Shown: positions 8,523 to 17,398 of the stretch, in pieces
How the letters are laid out: every line of letters starts with the position of its first letter
Position numbering within the stretch: position 1 is the stretch's first letter
From: JAHFUI01 sp039931615
GTDB taxonomy: Bacteria > Acidobacteriota > Vicinamibacteria > Vicinamibacterales > CAVVIG01
Reading direction: 5' to 3'
DNA: 64,000 bases
Assembly: GCA_039931615.1 (NCBI GenBank)
Contig: JBDTRR010000024.1
Location: 1-64,000 of the forward strand
Made by a program: the position numbers and the translations under genes
The notes under the pieces: model-generated
What the model was told of the DNA's origin: nothing
Databases searched by the model: none
Seen by the model: only the letters and a program-made list of their open reading frames with translations

Positions 8523-9416
8523 CTACTCCCACAGCCATGCCGCGCCGCGTACGCCGCTGGAGTCGCCGTGCGCCGCTCGCACCAACCGCGTGTTGACGCG
8601 GTCGGAGAAGACGTACGCGCCCCACCGGTCGGGAACGTTGGTGTACAGGCGATCGAGATTCGACAACCCGCCGCCCAGGACGATGACGTCGGGGTCGAGC
8701 AGGTTGACAACGCTGGCGAGGGCGCGGGCCAGGCGGTCTTCGTAGCGCGTCAGGGACGCGACCGCAGCGGGCTCATCCAGCGCTGCGCGCCTTGCGATCT
8801 CCCGGGCGTCGCCGCCGGCGCCGCCACCGGAGGCGGCATCAGCAGCCAGACCAGGTCCGGACAGGAACGTCTCGATGCAGCCGCGGCGGCCGCAATAGCA
8901 AAGCCGCCCCGGCCGCTCCGCGTCGACCGGCGCCGGGAGCGGATTGTGTCCCCACTCGCCGGCGATGGCGTTGGACCCGACCCAGACCCGCCGGTCGACG
9001 ACGATGCCGCCGCCGACGCCGGTGCCGAGGATGACTCCGAAGACCACGCGCGCGCCGGCCGCCGCGCCGTCGGTCGCCTCGGACAAGGCGAAGCAGTTCG
9101 CATCGTTGGCGAACCGGACCGGCCGACCCAGCGCCGCCGGCAGGTCATCGGCGAGCGGGTGGCCAATCAGCCACGTCGAGTTCGCGTTCTTCACCAGACC
9201 GCTCGCCGGCGAAATGACGCCCGGAATGCCGATGCCGACGCTGGCCGTCGTGCCGGCCGATCGCTCCAACTCGCGGACGAGCCCGACGATGGCGTTGATG
9301 GTCTGCTGATAATCGCCGCGCGGCGCCGCGATCCGTGTGCGCTGACGCACCCCGCCATCATGGTCGAGCATCACCCCTTCGATCTTGGTGCCGCCGAGAT
9401 CGATGCCGATCCGCAT
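8523..9416 (-). CDS. ROK-family sugar kinase (glucokinase/fructokinase-like)
   Basis: The product has 297 residues from the ATG at 9416; the frame runs upstream into a tandem repeat, so this start is preferred because the fold begins exactly here with MRIGIDLGGTKIEG (phosphate-1 loop). Other hallmarks are 'GIGIPGVISP', the acidic 'NANSTWL' and 'FANDANCFA' (catalytic Asp), 'GTGVGGGIV', 'GEWGHNPL' and the ROK zinc motif CYCGRRGCIE. It should phosphorylate a hexose such as glucose or fructose with ATP in the cytoplasm. Neighbours do not identify the sugar. It is convergent with the BON gene across a repeat and divergent from the M2 peptidase gene. Confidence 0.9.
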   Translation of the reverse strand: MRIGIDLGGTKIEGVMLDHDGGVRQRTRIAAPRGDYQQTINAIVGLVRELERSAGTTASVGIGIPGVISPASGLVKNANSTWLIGHPLADDLPAALGRPVRFANDANCFALSEATDGAAAGARVVFGVILGTGVGGGIVVDRRVWVGSNAIAGEWGHNPLPAPVDAERPGRLCYCGRRGCIETFLSGPGLAADAASGGGAGGDAREIARRAALDEPAAVASLTRYEDRLARALASVVNLLDPDVIVLGGGLSNLDRLYTNVPDRWGAYVFSDRVNTRLVRAAHGDSSGVRGAAWLWE

Positions 9417-9474
9417 GTGGGACCAACCGTACCATGATTTCCAGGGACCGGGAGCGAGGCTGGACGTTGGTGAG

Positions 9475-9641
9475 GTTTGGTCCCTCGGTCCTCGGTCCTT
9501 GGTGCTTGGTCCTTGGTGCTTGGTCCGTCCCTGGTCCCTGGTCGTCCTTGGTGCTTGGTCCTTGGTCGTCCCTGGTCCTTGGTCCCTGGTCCCTCGTCGA
9601 GCATCTGCGTCCTCCGCGCGCTCTGCGTCCTCGGGTGGTTC
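9475..9641. repeat. degenerate GGTCCTTGGTGCTT tandem array plus CTCTGCGTCCT element
   Basis: From 9475 to about 9597, units such as GGTCCTTGGTGCTTGGTCC and GTCCCTGGTCC repeat irregularly. From 9603 to 9641 a second simple motif follows (GCGTCCTC...CTCTGCGTCCTCGG), a relative of the GACGCAGAGGACGCAGAG stretch at 57441-57468. The block fills the divergent intergenic region between the ROK kinase and the peptidase gene. All reading frames through it give low-complexity peptides, so it is treated as non-coding. Confidence 0.8.
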
Positions 9642-9670
9642 GGATCGGCGGCTCCGTGTTATCGTCCGGC

Positions 9671-11491
9671 ATGCGCACCATCTTCGTGCTGTCACTGGTG
9701 CTGGCGTCCTCAATCGCGTGTGGACGCGGCGCGCCGGCCGGTGGATCCGCCACAGCGCCGCCGACCGCGGCGGATGCCAAAGCGTTCCTGGACACCGTCA
9801 GCGCCACCATCGTCCGGCTCGGCGTGGCGCAGAGCCAGGCCGGGTGGGTGCAGCAGACCTATATCACCGACGACACCGAGGCGCTCAACGCCCGGACCAA
9901 CCAGGACTACATCGATGCGGTGGCGCGGTTCGCCAAGGACGCCACCCGCTTCGACACGGTCGAAGTCCCGCCGGATCAGCGTCGTCAACTCAATCTCCTG
10001 AAGCTGTCGCTGGTCATGGCGACGCCGGCCAATCCCGGCGAAGCCGAAGAGTTGACCCGGATCGCGGCGCGGCTCAATGCCACCTACGGCAAGGGACGAT
10101 GGTGCGCCGACCCCGACAAGCCGGACACCTGCCTGAACATCGACGACATCACCAAGGTGATGGCGACCGTCCGGGACGAAAAGCGGCTGCGCGAGGTGTG
10201 GGAAGGGTGGCACACCATCGCGCCGCCGATGCGGAGCGACTACGCGCGCTTCGTCGAGCTGTCGAACAAGGGGGCGCGGGAGCTTGGCTTTACCGACACG
10301 GGCGCGATGTGGCGGGCGAAGTACGACATGCCGCCCGACGATTTCATCAAGGAGCTCGATCGACTGTGGGATCAGGTGCGGCCGCTCTACCAGGAGCTGC
10401 ACGCGTACGTCCGGATGAAGCTGCGCCAGAAGTACGGGGAGGTCGTGCCGGCGGCCGGGCCGATTCCGGCCCACCTGCTTGGCAACATCTGGGCGCAGGA
10501 CTGGTCGAACATCGATCCGCTGGTCGCGCCCGCCAACGCCGGCGCCGGCTTCTCGCTGACTGAGATTCTCAAGCGGCGGAACATCACGCCGCTGGAGATG
10601 GTCCGCACCGGCGAGAGGTTCTACACTTCGATCGATTTCCCCAAGCTTCCGCCGACGTTCTGGGAGCGATCCCTGTTCGTCCGGCCGCGCGATCGGGAAG
10701 TGGTCTGCCACGCCAGTGCCTGGGACATCGATCTCAAGGAAGATCTCCGCATCAAGATGTGCATCCAGCAGACCGAAGAAGACTTCACCACGATTCACCA
10801 CGAGCTCGGCCACAACTTCTATCAGCGGGCGTACCAGGACCTGCCGGTAATCGTCCGCGACAGCGCCAACGACGGCTTCCACGAAGCGATCGGCGACACC
10901 ATTGCGCTTTCGGTGACGCCCGAGTATCTGGTGAAGATCGGACTGCTCGACAAGGCGACGGACGCCTCGCGCGACATCGGACTGCTGATGTCACGCGCCC
11001 TGGAGAAGATCGCGTTTCTTCCCTTCGGACTGCTGATCGACCAGTGGCGGTGGAAGGTGTTCGCCGGAGAGGTGACGCCGGAATCCTACAACCGGGCGTG
11101 GTGGGAGCTGCGCTTGAAATACCAGGGAGTCGCTCCTTCGTCTGCGCGCGGCGAGCAGTTCTTCGACCCCGGGGCCAAGTATCACGTTCCCGACAACACG
11201 CCCTACACCAGGTACTTCCTGGCGGACATCCTCCAGTTTCAGTTTCACCGCGCCCTGTCGAAAGCGGCCGGCTGCACGACGCCGCTGCATCGCTGTTCGA
11301 TTTACGAGAGCAAGGAGGCCGGGAAACGGTTGAACGCGATGTTGGCGATGGGACAGTCGCGGCCGTGGCCGGACGCGCTCGAAACGCTGACTGGGTCCAG
11401 AGTGATGGACGCGACGGCGATCCTTGATTACTTCGCGCCGCTCAAGCAGTGGCTGGATGAGCAGACCAAGGGGCAGGCGGTGGGATGGTGA
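9671..11491 (+). CDS. M2-family peptidase (angiotensin-converting-enzyme-like) lipoprotein
   Basis: The product has 606 residues from the ATG at 9671; the frame is open upstream only through the tandem repeat. The leader ends in the lipobox-like ASSIAC, predicting a lipid-anchored protein. The M2 zinc motif H-E-L-G-H is at residues 377-381, with the third ligand in 'HEAIGD' (Glu near 405). Other ACE-like segments are 'WAQDWSNIDPLVAP', 'VCHASAWDI' and the C-terminal 'PWPDALETLTG'. M2 enzymes are dipeptidyl carboxypeptidases. The length and single catalytic domain match bacterial M2 proteins, which are common in Acidobacteriota. The physiological substrate cannot be told from the sequence. Confidence 0.93.
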   Translation: MRTIFVLSLVLASSIACGRGAPAGGSATAPPTAADAKAFLDTVSATIVRLGVAQSQAGWVQQTYITDDTEALNARTNQDYIDAVARFAKDATRFDTVEVPPDQRRQLNLLKLSLVMATPANPGEAEELTRIAARLNATYGKGRWCADPDKPDTCLNIDDITKVMATVRDEKRLREVWEGWHTIAPPMRSDYARFVELSNKGARELGFTDTGAMWRAKYDMPPDDFIKELDRLWDQVRPLYQELHAYVRMKLRQKYGEVVPAAGPIPAHLLGNIWAQDWSNIDPLVAPANAGAGFSLTEILKRRNITPLEMVRTGERFYTSIDFPKLPPTFWERSLFVRPRDREVVCHASAWDIDLKEDLRIKMCIQQTEEDFTTIHHELGHNFYQRAYQDLPVIVRDSANDGFHEAIGDTIALSVTPEYLVKIGLLDKATDASRDIGLLMSRALEKIAFLPFGLLIDQWRWKVFAGEVTPESYNRAWWELRLKYQGVAPSSARGEQFFDPGAKYHVPDNTPYTRYFLADILQFQFHRALSKAAGCTTPLHRCSIYESKEAGKRLNAMLAMGQSRPWPDALETLTGSRVMDATAILDYFAPLKQWLDEQTKGQAVGW

Positions 11492-11724
11492 GTCAGTTCA
11501 CGACTGACAATTCACAATGGTGCCGCGCCGGTGCCTGCCCTACTGAAGGGACAACAGTTCGGCGAGCACGAGGAAGCCGACTGCCATGCTGGCTGCGACA
11601 CCCAACGCGCGCACCACCAGGTCGCCTACCAGTCCGATCATGAGCCAATCGCAACGGCCAGTGTGAGCCGACCTCACTCTGCGGCGTTGCCTCCCGCCGC
11701 CTGCTGTTGCATGAAGTCTGCCAG

Positions 11725-12546
11725 TTACTGGGCGGCGATGTCCTGAACGACTTTTTGCGCCAACGGCAGGCTGGTCGTGCACTTGGGATCGTCGATGCGG
11801 CATTTCGCGAGCGTGTTCTCGCAGCCGCACGTGCACGGATCGGTGTTCAGCTTCAGAAGGGCCGCCGTCCGCTTCGCCGGCGTGAGGTGCGCGAGGTCGA
11901 CGCCGGGAATCTCGGTCGCCTGGGCGGCGTTCTCGAGGCGGGCCGGCTGGCCGCGGTCGATCTGCTCGATTGACGCGTTCACCGGCAGACCGGCCAGCGA
12001 TCGCGTTTCCTGCTCGGTGATCACCGCGTTGAGCATGCCGACGTGCCGCTGGACAACCCGGACTTCGCGATCCAGGACGAACGAGGTCGGTAGCGCCCGG
12101 ATGCCGGAGAAGACGCGCTCGAGGTCGGGCGTCATCATCACGATCGGATAGTTGATCTGATGCTCTTCCGCGAAGCGCCTGACCGGTTCGACCGGGCCTT
12201 CATCCTGCGACACACCGATGATCTGCAGCTTGTCGCCGTATTTCTTCTGCAGGGCGACCAGATCGGGGATCTCGGCCCGGCACGGCGGGCACCAGGTCGC
12301 CCAGAAATTGACGATCGTCACCTTGCCCCGCCAATCGGCGGAGGAGAGCGAGCGGCCATCCAGATCGGTCAGCGTGATCGGTTGCACCGCGGCCGGATCG
12401 CGAAAGAAGCGCAGCGTGACCTTCTCTCCGGCCGGCATCTCGCTCAACGGATCGTCACCCGGCGCGGGAGAACTGCTACAGGCCCCGGAGACCGCCGCCA
12501 GGGCGAGCAGAACGGCGATCGCGGACCCCCACCGTCGCGTCTTCAT
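11725..12546 (-). CDS. TlpA/ResA-like thioredoxin-fold lipoprotein with a Cys-rich C-terminal module
   Basis: The product has 273 residues. A lipoprotein signal ends at Cys23 (VSGAC). The redoxin domain spans residues ~55-185, with 'GKVTIVNFWATWCPPCR' and active-site C86-P-P-C89, followed by the cis-Pro loop 'ALPTSFVLDR'. Such proteins reduce disulfides outside the cytoplasmic membrane, often for cytochrome c maturation. The C-terminal ~60 residues add an unusual module, 'DPCTCGCENTLAKCR' then 'DPKCTTS', with five or more Cys that could bind metal or form disulfides. The gene is divergent from bioF with a 45-base gap. The fold is sure; the tail's function is unknown. Confidence 0.9.
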   Translation of the reverse strand: MKTRRWGSAIAVLLALAAVSGACSSSPAPGDDPLSEMPAGEKVTLRFFRDPAAVQPITLTDLDGRSLSSADWRGKVTIVNFWATWCPPCRAEIPDLVALQKKYGDKLQIIGVSQDEGPVEPVRRFAEEHQINYPIVMMTPDLERVFSGIRALPTSFVLDREVRVVQRHVGMLNAVITEQETRSLAGLPVNASIEQIDRGQPARLENAAQATEIPGVDLAHLTPAKRTAALLKLNTDPCTCGCENTLAKCRIDDPKCTTSLPLAQKVVQDIAAQ

Positions 12547-12591
12547 GGTGCCTTTAGGTTAGCATGGTCCGGCTGGTTTCTCTTCCCTTAC

Positions 12592-13740
12592 GTGGCCGTC
12601 AATACCTCACTCGAACAACGGGTCGCCGCCCGGGGCCGCGCACTGGCAGACGCCGGCCTGCGGCGCGCCCTGCTTCCCCCCCACGGCATCGACCTCTGCT
12701 CGAACGATTACCTGGCCCTGGCGGGGCATCCGGCACTCGCAGCTCGGCTGATTGAGGCCGTCCGCCGCGGCGGGGTCGGCAGCACCGGCTCGCGGCTGCT
12801 CCGCGGCGAGCGCGAGGCCTTCTCCGGGCTCGAGCACCGGTTCGCCGCGTTCAAACGGACCGCGCGGTCGCTCTACTTCTCCTCGGGCTATCTCGCGAAC
12901 ATCGCCGTCCTGACGGTATTTCCGGAGGCGGGCGACGTCATCCTGTCCGACGAGCGCAACCACGCGAGCCTGATTGACGGCATCCGTCTGTCGGCGGCGC
13001 GGCGCGTCGTGTTCCCGCACAGCGACGTCGAGGCGCTCGGCCGCCTGCTCGACCAGCATCGCGGCGACGGCCAGGCATTCGTCGTCGTCGAATCGCTCTA
13101 CAGCATGGACGGCGATATCGCCCCGCTGTCCGGTTACGCGACGCTATGCCGTGCAATGGGGGCGGCGCTGATCGTCGACGAGGCGCACGCCGTCGGGGTG
13201 TTCGGCGCCGACGGCAGCGGGCTGATCGAGGCGTCCGGCATCGACCGAGACGTCTTCGTGTCCGTCAACACGGCCGGCAAGGCGCTCGGCGTGAGCGGCG
13301 CCTTCGTCGCCGGACCGGCGTGGGCGATCGATCATCTCGTCCAGCGCGCGCGCCCGTTCATTTTTTCAACCGCAGCGCCCCCGGCCGTCGCCGGCGCGCT
13401 CGAGGCCAGCCTGGAAATCGTCTCCGGCGAGCCGGAGCGGCGCGCCACGTTGCTTCGGTTGTCGGCTCGCCTCCGCACCCGGCTGATCGAGGCGGGACTC
13501 TCGGTTCCACCCGGTACTTCCCAGATCATTCCGGTCCTGCTCGGCGCGAATGAGCGGGCCATCCAGGTCGCGACGGCCATGCAGACGCAGGGATTCGACG
13601 TCCGCGCCATCCGGCCGCCCAGTGTGCCGGCGGGGACCGCGCGCCTGCGCCTCACCGTGAACGTCGGTTTGGCCGACGAGATCATCGACAGCTTCGCCAC
13701 CGCCCTGGGACTGGCAGCACACGCCGAAATCAGCGGCTGA
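12592..13740 (+). CDS. bioF: 8-amino-7-oxononanoate synthase (biotin synthesis)
   Basis: The product has 382 residues from a GTG at 12592, close to the family's usual ~385. This PLP enzyme condenses pimeloyl-ACP/CoA with L-alanine to give KAPA, the first ring-building step of biotin synthesis. Visible hallmarks are 'DLCSNDYLALAGHP', 'GSTGSRLLRGE', 'DERNHASLIDG', 'VDEAHAVGVFG' and the PLP lysine in 'NTAGKALGVSG' (Lys230). bioD and bioA lie 1 kb downstream, separated by an unrelated minus-strand gene, so the biotin genes form a split cluster. The related enzymes Kbl and SPT are excluded mainly by context. Confidence 0.9.
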   Translation: MAVNTSLEQRVAARGRALADAGLRRALLPPHGIDLCSNDYLALAGHPALAARLIEAVRRGGVGSTGSRLLRGEREAFSGLEHRFAAFKRTARSLYFSSGYLANIAVLTVFPEAGDVILSDERNHASLIDGIRLSAARRVVFPHSDVEALGRLLDQHRGDGQAFVVVESLYSMDGDIAPLSGYATLCRAMGAALIVDEAHAVGVFGADGSGLIEASGIDRDVFVSVNTAGKALGVSGAFVAGPAWAIDHLVQRARPFIFSTAAPPAVAGALEASLEIVSGEPERRATLLRLSARLRTRLIEAGLSVPPGTSQIIPVLLGANERAIQVATAMQTQGFDVRAIRPPSVPAGTARLRLTVNVGLADEIIDSFATALGLAAHAEISG

Positions 13741-13850
13741 CGAAGACGCCACGAAATCACGACAACACGAACTTCCCTGCGATCCTTTATCTGTGCGCGG
13801 GGTCCGGATTTAGAGCGTGTGAAATCTCGCGTTCCAGAATCCTCCCTGGC

Positions 13851-13942
13851 GTCCGACTTCAGTCGGACCATGGGTCAAATCCGGCTGAAGCCGGATCCCA
13901 CGTACCCATGGTCTTTTTCGTGCTTTCGTGTTTTCGTGGCTC
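13851..13942. repeat. GTCCGAC-type palindromic repeat plus a TTTCGTG-rich element
   Basis: 13851-13905 holds GTCCGACTTCAGTCGGAC, then ATCCGGCTGAAGCCGGAT and CCCACGTAC, a further stem variant of the double-hairpin family. It is followed by CGTGCTTTCGTGTTTTCGTG, also found near 59969-59990. Both lie in the convergent gap after bioF. Confidence 0.8.
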
Positions 13943-13949
13943 AGGACCG

Positions 13950-14753
13950 TTACTTGCCGACCGCGTGCACCAGATCCTTCTCGTTGTCGAGACAGTGGTA
14001 ATCGAGCAACTCGGTGTCGGGAAAAAGCGTCTGATTCAGCGTCACGGTCCACGGCCGGAGGTAGGCCTTCGGATCGTCCACCGTCAGGGCGACCTGGAGG
14101 TTGCCGTAGTTCACCCGCCGGAATCGCTCGGTCAGCGTCGCGGCATCGCTCAGGGGACTGCCGTTCCGGTCGAGCCAGGCGCCGTCGCGCAGCCCCGTGG
14201 TTCGCACCACCAGGGTGTCGCCCTCCCACGCGCCGACGGAATACCCGTTCCAGGATGGCTCCGGATCGCTTGGCAGCGGCCGTCCGTCGAGGAAGATCTG
14301 CCGATAGGTGACATCGCGCTCCGAGAGGATCAGGAGCAGGCCGGGCAGCTGGATGATCTTGCGGGGCGGTGGAAACGTCAGGATGCGCACGGCTCCGGCC
14401 GGACGGCACGCGGCCACCGGATCGTCCCGGCCCAGCTCGGCGGAGCGCTGCTCGACCAATGCCGCCGCCCACGGCTGATAGGGCAACCCGCCCGGCAGCT
14501 TCGCGCCGAGATTGATGAATTCCGGCGCGGCCGGATAATCGGCGCAGCCCGATGACGGGCAGTCTCCATGGAGCACCCAGATGCCCGAGAAGTCCGGCCG
14601 CCGATCGCCGGTGCGCGGCGCCGGCGCCGCGAGATTCGGTTTGCCGCTCGACAGCCGGGGGATTCCCGGAGTCGGATAGTGGAGCCACTGCGCCGCCGCC
14701 GCGCGCGGTATGGCGAGTGCGCAGACCAGCGCGAGTGTCAGTCGAACAGTCAT
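13950..14753 (-). CDS. secreted protein of the acidobacterial 'WEGDTLVV' family, paralogue 1
   Basis: The product has 267 residues from the ATG at 14753 (GTG at 14759 is an alternative). A signal peptide ends near RAAAAQW. Family landmarks, in order, are 'RPDFSGIWVL', 'QPWAAALVEQR', 'PPRKIIQLPG', 'RQIFLDGRPLPSDPEPSW', 'GAWEGDTLVVRTTG', 'NGSPLSDAATLTERFRR' and a C-terminal 'LDYHCLDNEKDL'. The same skeleton appears in the proteins at 32354-33421 and 34140-35006. The fold is probably all-beta. The family is abundant in acidobacterial secretomes, but I know of no assigned activity. It lies between bioF and bioD on the opposite strand and is probably unrelated to biotin. Confidence 0.75.
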   Translation of the reverse strand: MTVRLTLALVCALAIPRAAAAQWLHYPTPGIPRLSSGKPNLAAPAPRTGDRRPDFSGIWVLHGDCPSSGCADYPAAPEFINLGAKLPGGLPYQPWAAALVEQRSAELGRDDPVAACRPAGAVRILTFPPPRKIIQLPGLLLILSERDVTYRQIFLDGRPLPSDPEPSWNGYSVGAWEGDTLVVRTTGLRDGAWLDRNGSPLSDAATLTERFRRVNYGNLQVALTVDDPKAYLRPWTVTLNQTLFPDTELLDYHCLDNEKDLVHAVGK

Positions 14754-14822
14754 GGTCACATCCCGTGCGGCGGATTCGAGCGGATTATACCGGCGAACGC
14801 AAAAGGACTACCCTAACAGCCT

Positions 14823-15527
14823 GTGCGCATCCGCGGTCTCTTCGTCACCGGCACCGACACGGGCGTCGGCAAGACCGTCGTCTCAGCCGCGTTGATGCAC
14901 CGCTACCGGGCGTCCGCGGCGCTCCGCTACTGGAAGCCGATCCAGACCGGCATCGAGCACGACGACGACACGGCTGATGTCGAGCGGCTGGGCGGCTGCC
15001 GCGCCGGCGAGCGCGAAACGATGGGGATCCGTTTGCCGCGGCCGGTCTCCCCGCACCTTGCCGCACGATGGCATGGCACGACGATCTCCATGCCGTCCGT
15101 CCTCGCGCCGCTGAACCACCTGCCGCCGGATGCGCCGGCCGGGAGTCCCGGCCCGGCCAGCGGGACCACCCAGTGGATTGTCGAAGGCGCCGGCGGCGTG
15201 CTGGTACCGATCAACGAAACCGAGACGATGGCCGACGTCATGAGCGCGCTGGACCTGCCGGTGGTCGTCGTGGCACGGACCGCTCTCGGGACGATCAATC
15301 ACACCCTGCTGACCCTGCAGGCGTTGCGCCAACGGGCCCTGCACGTGGCCGGCGTCGTCATGGTCGGCGACCGGAACGGGGAGAACCGGGACGCGATCGA
15401 AAAATACGGCGATGTCACGGTCATCGGCGAGATGCCTTACTTCACCCCCCTCGATACCGCGGCGGTGGCCGGCTGGGCGGCAACCGGGATCGACCGCGAC
15501 GGCCTGCTGCTCCAATGGCTGCGATGA
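14823..15527 (+). CDS. bioD: dethiobiotin synthetase
   Basis: The product has 234 residues from a GTG at 14823. It closes the ureido ring of dethiobiotin from 7,8-diaminononanoate, CO2 and ATP. The P-loop 'GTDTGVGKT' is at residues 10-18. 'WKPIQTG' carries the catalytic Lys region, 'WIVEGAGGVLVPI' is the second conserved segment, and 'VVVVARTALGTINHTLLT' is the third. Length and motifs are typical. Its TGA overlaps the ATG of bioA, so the two are translationally coupled. Confidence 0.95.
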   Translation: MRIRGLFVTGTDTGVGKTVVSAALMHRYRASAALRYWKPIQTGIEHDDDTADVERLGGCRAGERETMGIRLPRPVSPHLAARWHGTTISMPSVLAPLNHLPPDAPAGSPGPASGTTQWIVEGAGGVLVPINETETMADVMSALDLPVVVVARTALGTINHTLLTLQALRQRALHVAGVVMVGDRNGENRDAIEKYGDVTVIGEMPYFTPLDTAAVAGWAATGIDRDGLLLQWLR

Positions 15528-16867
15528 TGCCCGGCGGCTCGCTGATCGATCGCGACCGGGCGCACCTCTGGCATCCCTACACGCAGATGCAGACCGCGCC
15601 CGCGCCGCTGCCGATCGCCAGGGGCGAGGGGGTCTATCTCTACACCGAGGACGGCCGGCGGCTGCTCGACGGCATCTCGTCGTGGTGGGTCAACATCCAC
15701 GGCCATGCCCATCCCAGGCTGAACCAGGCGCTGCTCGATCAGGCGGCCCAGCTCGAGCACGTCGTGTTCGCCGGCTGCACGCATCGTCCGGCCGTGGAAC
15801 TGGCGGAGCGCCTGATCGATCTGTTGCCGGGCGGACTGACCCGGGTGTTCTACTCGGACAATGGATCGACGGCGGTCGAGGTCGCCCTCAAGCTCGCCCA
15901 CCAGTACTGGCGGAATCGCGGTCAGCCGGAGCGCGGCACCTTCATCACCCTGCACTACGCCTACCACGGGGACACGGTCGGCGCGATGTCGGTCAGCGAG
16001 GAGTCGGTGTTCACCGACGCGTTCCGGCCGCTGCTGTTCCAGGTCAGGCGCGCCGACGCGCCCTACTGTTATCGCTGCCCGGTCGGGCTCGAGCGCGCCA
16101 GCTGCCGGATCGATTGCCTGGCCGGCCTCGAAACGGCGTTGCAGGAGGCCGGCCCCACGGCTGCTGCGGTACTCGTCGAACCGATGCTGCAGGCCGCCGG
16201 CGGGATGATTGTCTGGCCAAGCGAGTTTCTTGCCGGCGTGCGTCGGCTGTGCGACCGCTACGGCACGCTGATGATTGCCGATGAAGTGCTGACCGGATTC
16301 GGCCGGACCGGCCGCATGTTCGCGTGTGAGCATGCCGCGGTCTCGCCTGACATCATCTGTCTGTCGAAGGCGATCACCGCGGGCTACCTGCCGCTCGGCG
16401 CCACCGTCGCGACCGACGCCGTGTTCGAGGCGTTCCTCAGCGACGATCGGGCGAAGACCTTTTTTCATGGCCATTCCTTCACCGCGAACCCGCTGGCCTG
16501 CAGCGTCGCCCTGGCCAGCCTCGACCTCTTCCGGGAGTACGACGTGTTGGCGCGGATCGGCCGGCTGGAAACCAGGCTCAGGGACGGCCTCTCGAGGCTC
16601 GCCGGGCTGCCGAGCGTGGGAAACGTCCGCGTCATCGGCGGCGTCGGCATCGTCGAGCTGGTCGCCGACAAGGCCACGCGCCGGGCCGACGGCTATCTCG
16701 ACGGCATCGGACCGCGGCTGTCCGCGCGGTTTCTCGAGCGGAACCTGTTGCTTCGTCCGCTCGGCAACGTTGTGTACTTCATGCCGCCCTACTGCATCAC
16801 CGACGACCAGGTCGACTGGGCCCTGGAGCAGATCGCGGCGGTGCTGACGACCGTCACACCCGGCTGA
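15524..16867 (+). CDS. bioA: adenosylmethionine--8-amino-7-oxononanoate aminotransferase
   Basis: The product has 447 residues from the ATG at 15524, which forms an ATGA overlap with the bioD stop; in-frame ATGs at 15515 and 15527 are alternatives. This class III aminotransferase moves the amino group from SAM to KAPA. Evidence is the family signature 'LWHPYTQMQ', 'DGISSWWVNIHGHAHP', 'ADEVLTGFGRTG' and the PLP lysine in 'LSKAITAGYLPLG' (Lys282). The Cys-rich insert 'YCYRCPVGLERASC' occurs in many non-proteobacterial BioA proteins. Together with bioF and bioD it covers KAPA to dethiobiotin. bioB and the pimelate genes are not in the window. Confidence 0.95.
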   Translation: MMPGGSLIDRDRAHLWHPYTQMQTAPAPLPIARGEGVYLYTEDGRRLLDGISSWWVNIHGHAHPRLNQALLDQAAQLEHVVFAGCTHRPAVELAERLIDLLPGGLTRVFYSDNGSTAVEVALKLAHQYWRNRGQPERGTFITLHYAYHGDTVGAMSVSEESVFTDAFRPLLFQVRRADAPYCYRCPVGLERASCRIDCLAGLETALQEAGPTAAAVLVEPMLQAAGGMIVWPSEFLAGVRRLCDRYGTLMIADEVLTGFGRTGRMFACEHAAVSPDIICLSKAITAGYLPLGATVATDAVFEAFLSDDRAKTFFHGHSFTANPLACSVALASLDLFREYDVLARIGRLETRLRDGLSRLAGLPSVGNVRVIGGVGIVELVADKATRRADGYLDGIGPRLSARFLERNLLLRPLGNVVYFMPPYCITDDQVDWALEQIAAVLTTVTPG

Positions 16868-16915
16868 ATGCTGCCGGTATCGTTATTGCTCAACCACCGT
16901 TGACTGAGCGGTCGG

Positions 16916-17395
16916 ATGCACGTTCTGCGTCGCACCCGCATACAACGCAGTGGTTTGAATGTCGTGAATCGCCGTATCGCACCTCGTGCCCCGGACCTGG
17001 ATGCCGCAGCTGAAAAACCGGTCGTGCTGGTGGTGGACGACGATTTCGATGCGCGGTCGATCTTCTCGATTTACCTGAGGGCGGTCGGTTGTACTGTCTT
17101 CGTGGCGAGCGACGGCCGGGCCGCGCTCGACAAGGCTGACGAGCTGGGGCCGGACGTGATCGTGATGGATCTGGCGATGCCCAGGCTCGACGGGTGGGAA
17201 GCGATTCGCCGTCTACGGCAATCGAGCTGGACGCGTGCGATTCCGATCATCGCGGTCTCGGCGGTGCCGCTGTCGCGAGAAACGGCTTTCCAGGCCGGCT
17301 GCGACGCTTACCTCACCAAGCCGTGCGAGCCGAATGCGTTGTGGTCGCAGATCCGCAGCCTGCTCCGCCTGCCTCCCGGGCCCGCGACTGCCTGA
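16916..17395 (+). CDS. single-domain CheY-like response regulator
   Basis: The product has 159 residues. An N-terminal extension of ~35 residues without recognisable fold precedes a receiver domain. Acidic-pocket Asp41-42 are in 'LVVDDDFDARS', the phospho-acceptor Asp85 in 'VIVMDLAMP', Ser115 in 'IAVSAVPLS' and Lys135 in 'YLTKPCEP'. There is no output domain, so it should act through protein contacts or a phosphorelay. No kinase is adjacent. The extension is probably real only in part, since a later start just before residue 34 would also give a complete receiver. Confidence 0.85.
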   Translation: MHVLRRTRIQRSGLNVVNRRIAPRAPDLDAAAEKPVVLVVDDDFDARSIFSIYLRAVGCTVFVASDGRAALDKADELGPDVIVMDLAMPRLDGWEAIRRLRQSSWTRAIPIIAVSAVPLSRETAFQAGCDAYLTKPCEPNALWSQIRSLLRLPPGPATA

Positions 17396-17398
17396 GTC

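Noticed and set aside
11540..11641. Possible 33-residue membrane peptide on the minus strand (MIGLVGDLVVRALGVAASM...)
   Set aside because: The hydrophobic stretch is suggestive, but there is no ribosome-binding site upstream and no family resemblance; kept only as a note.
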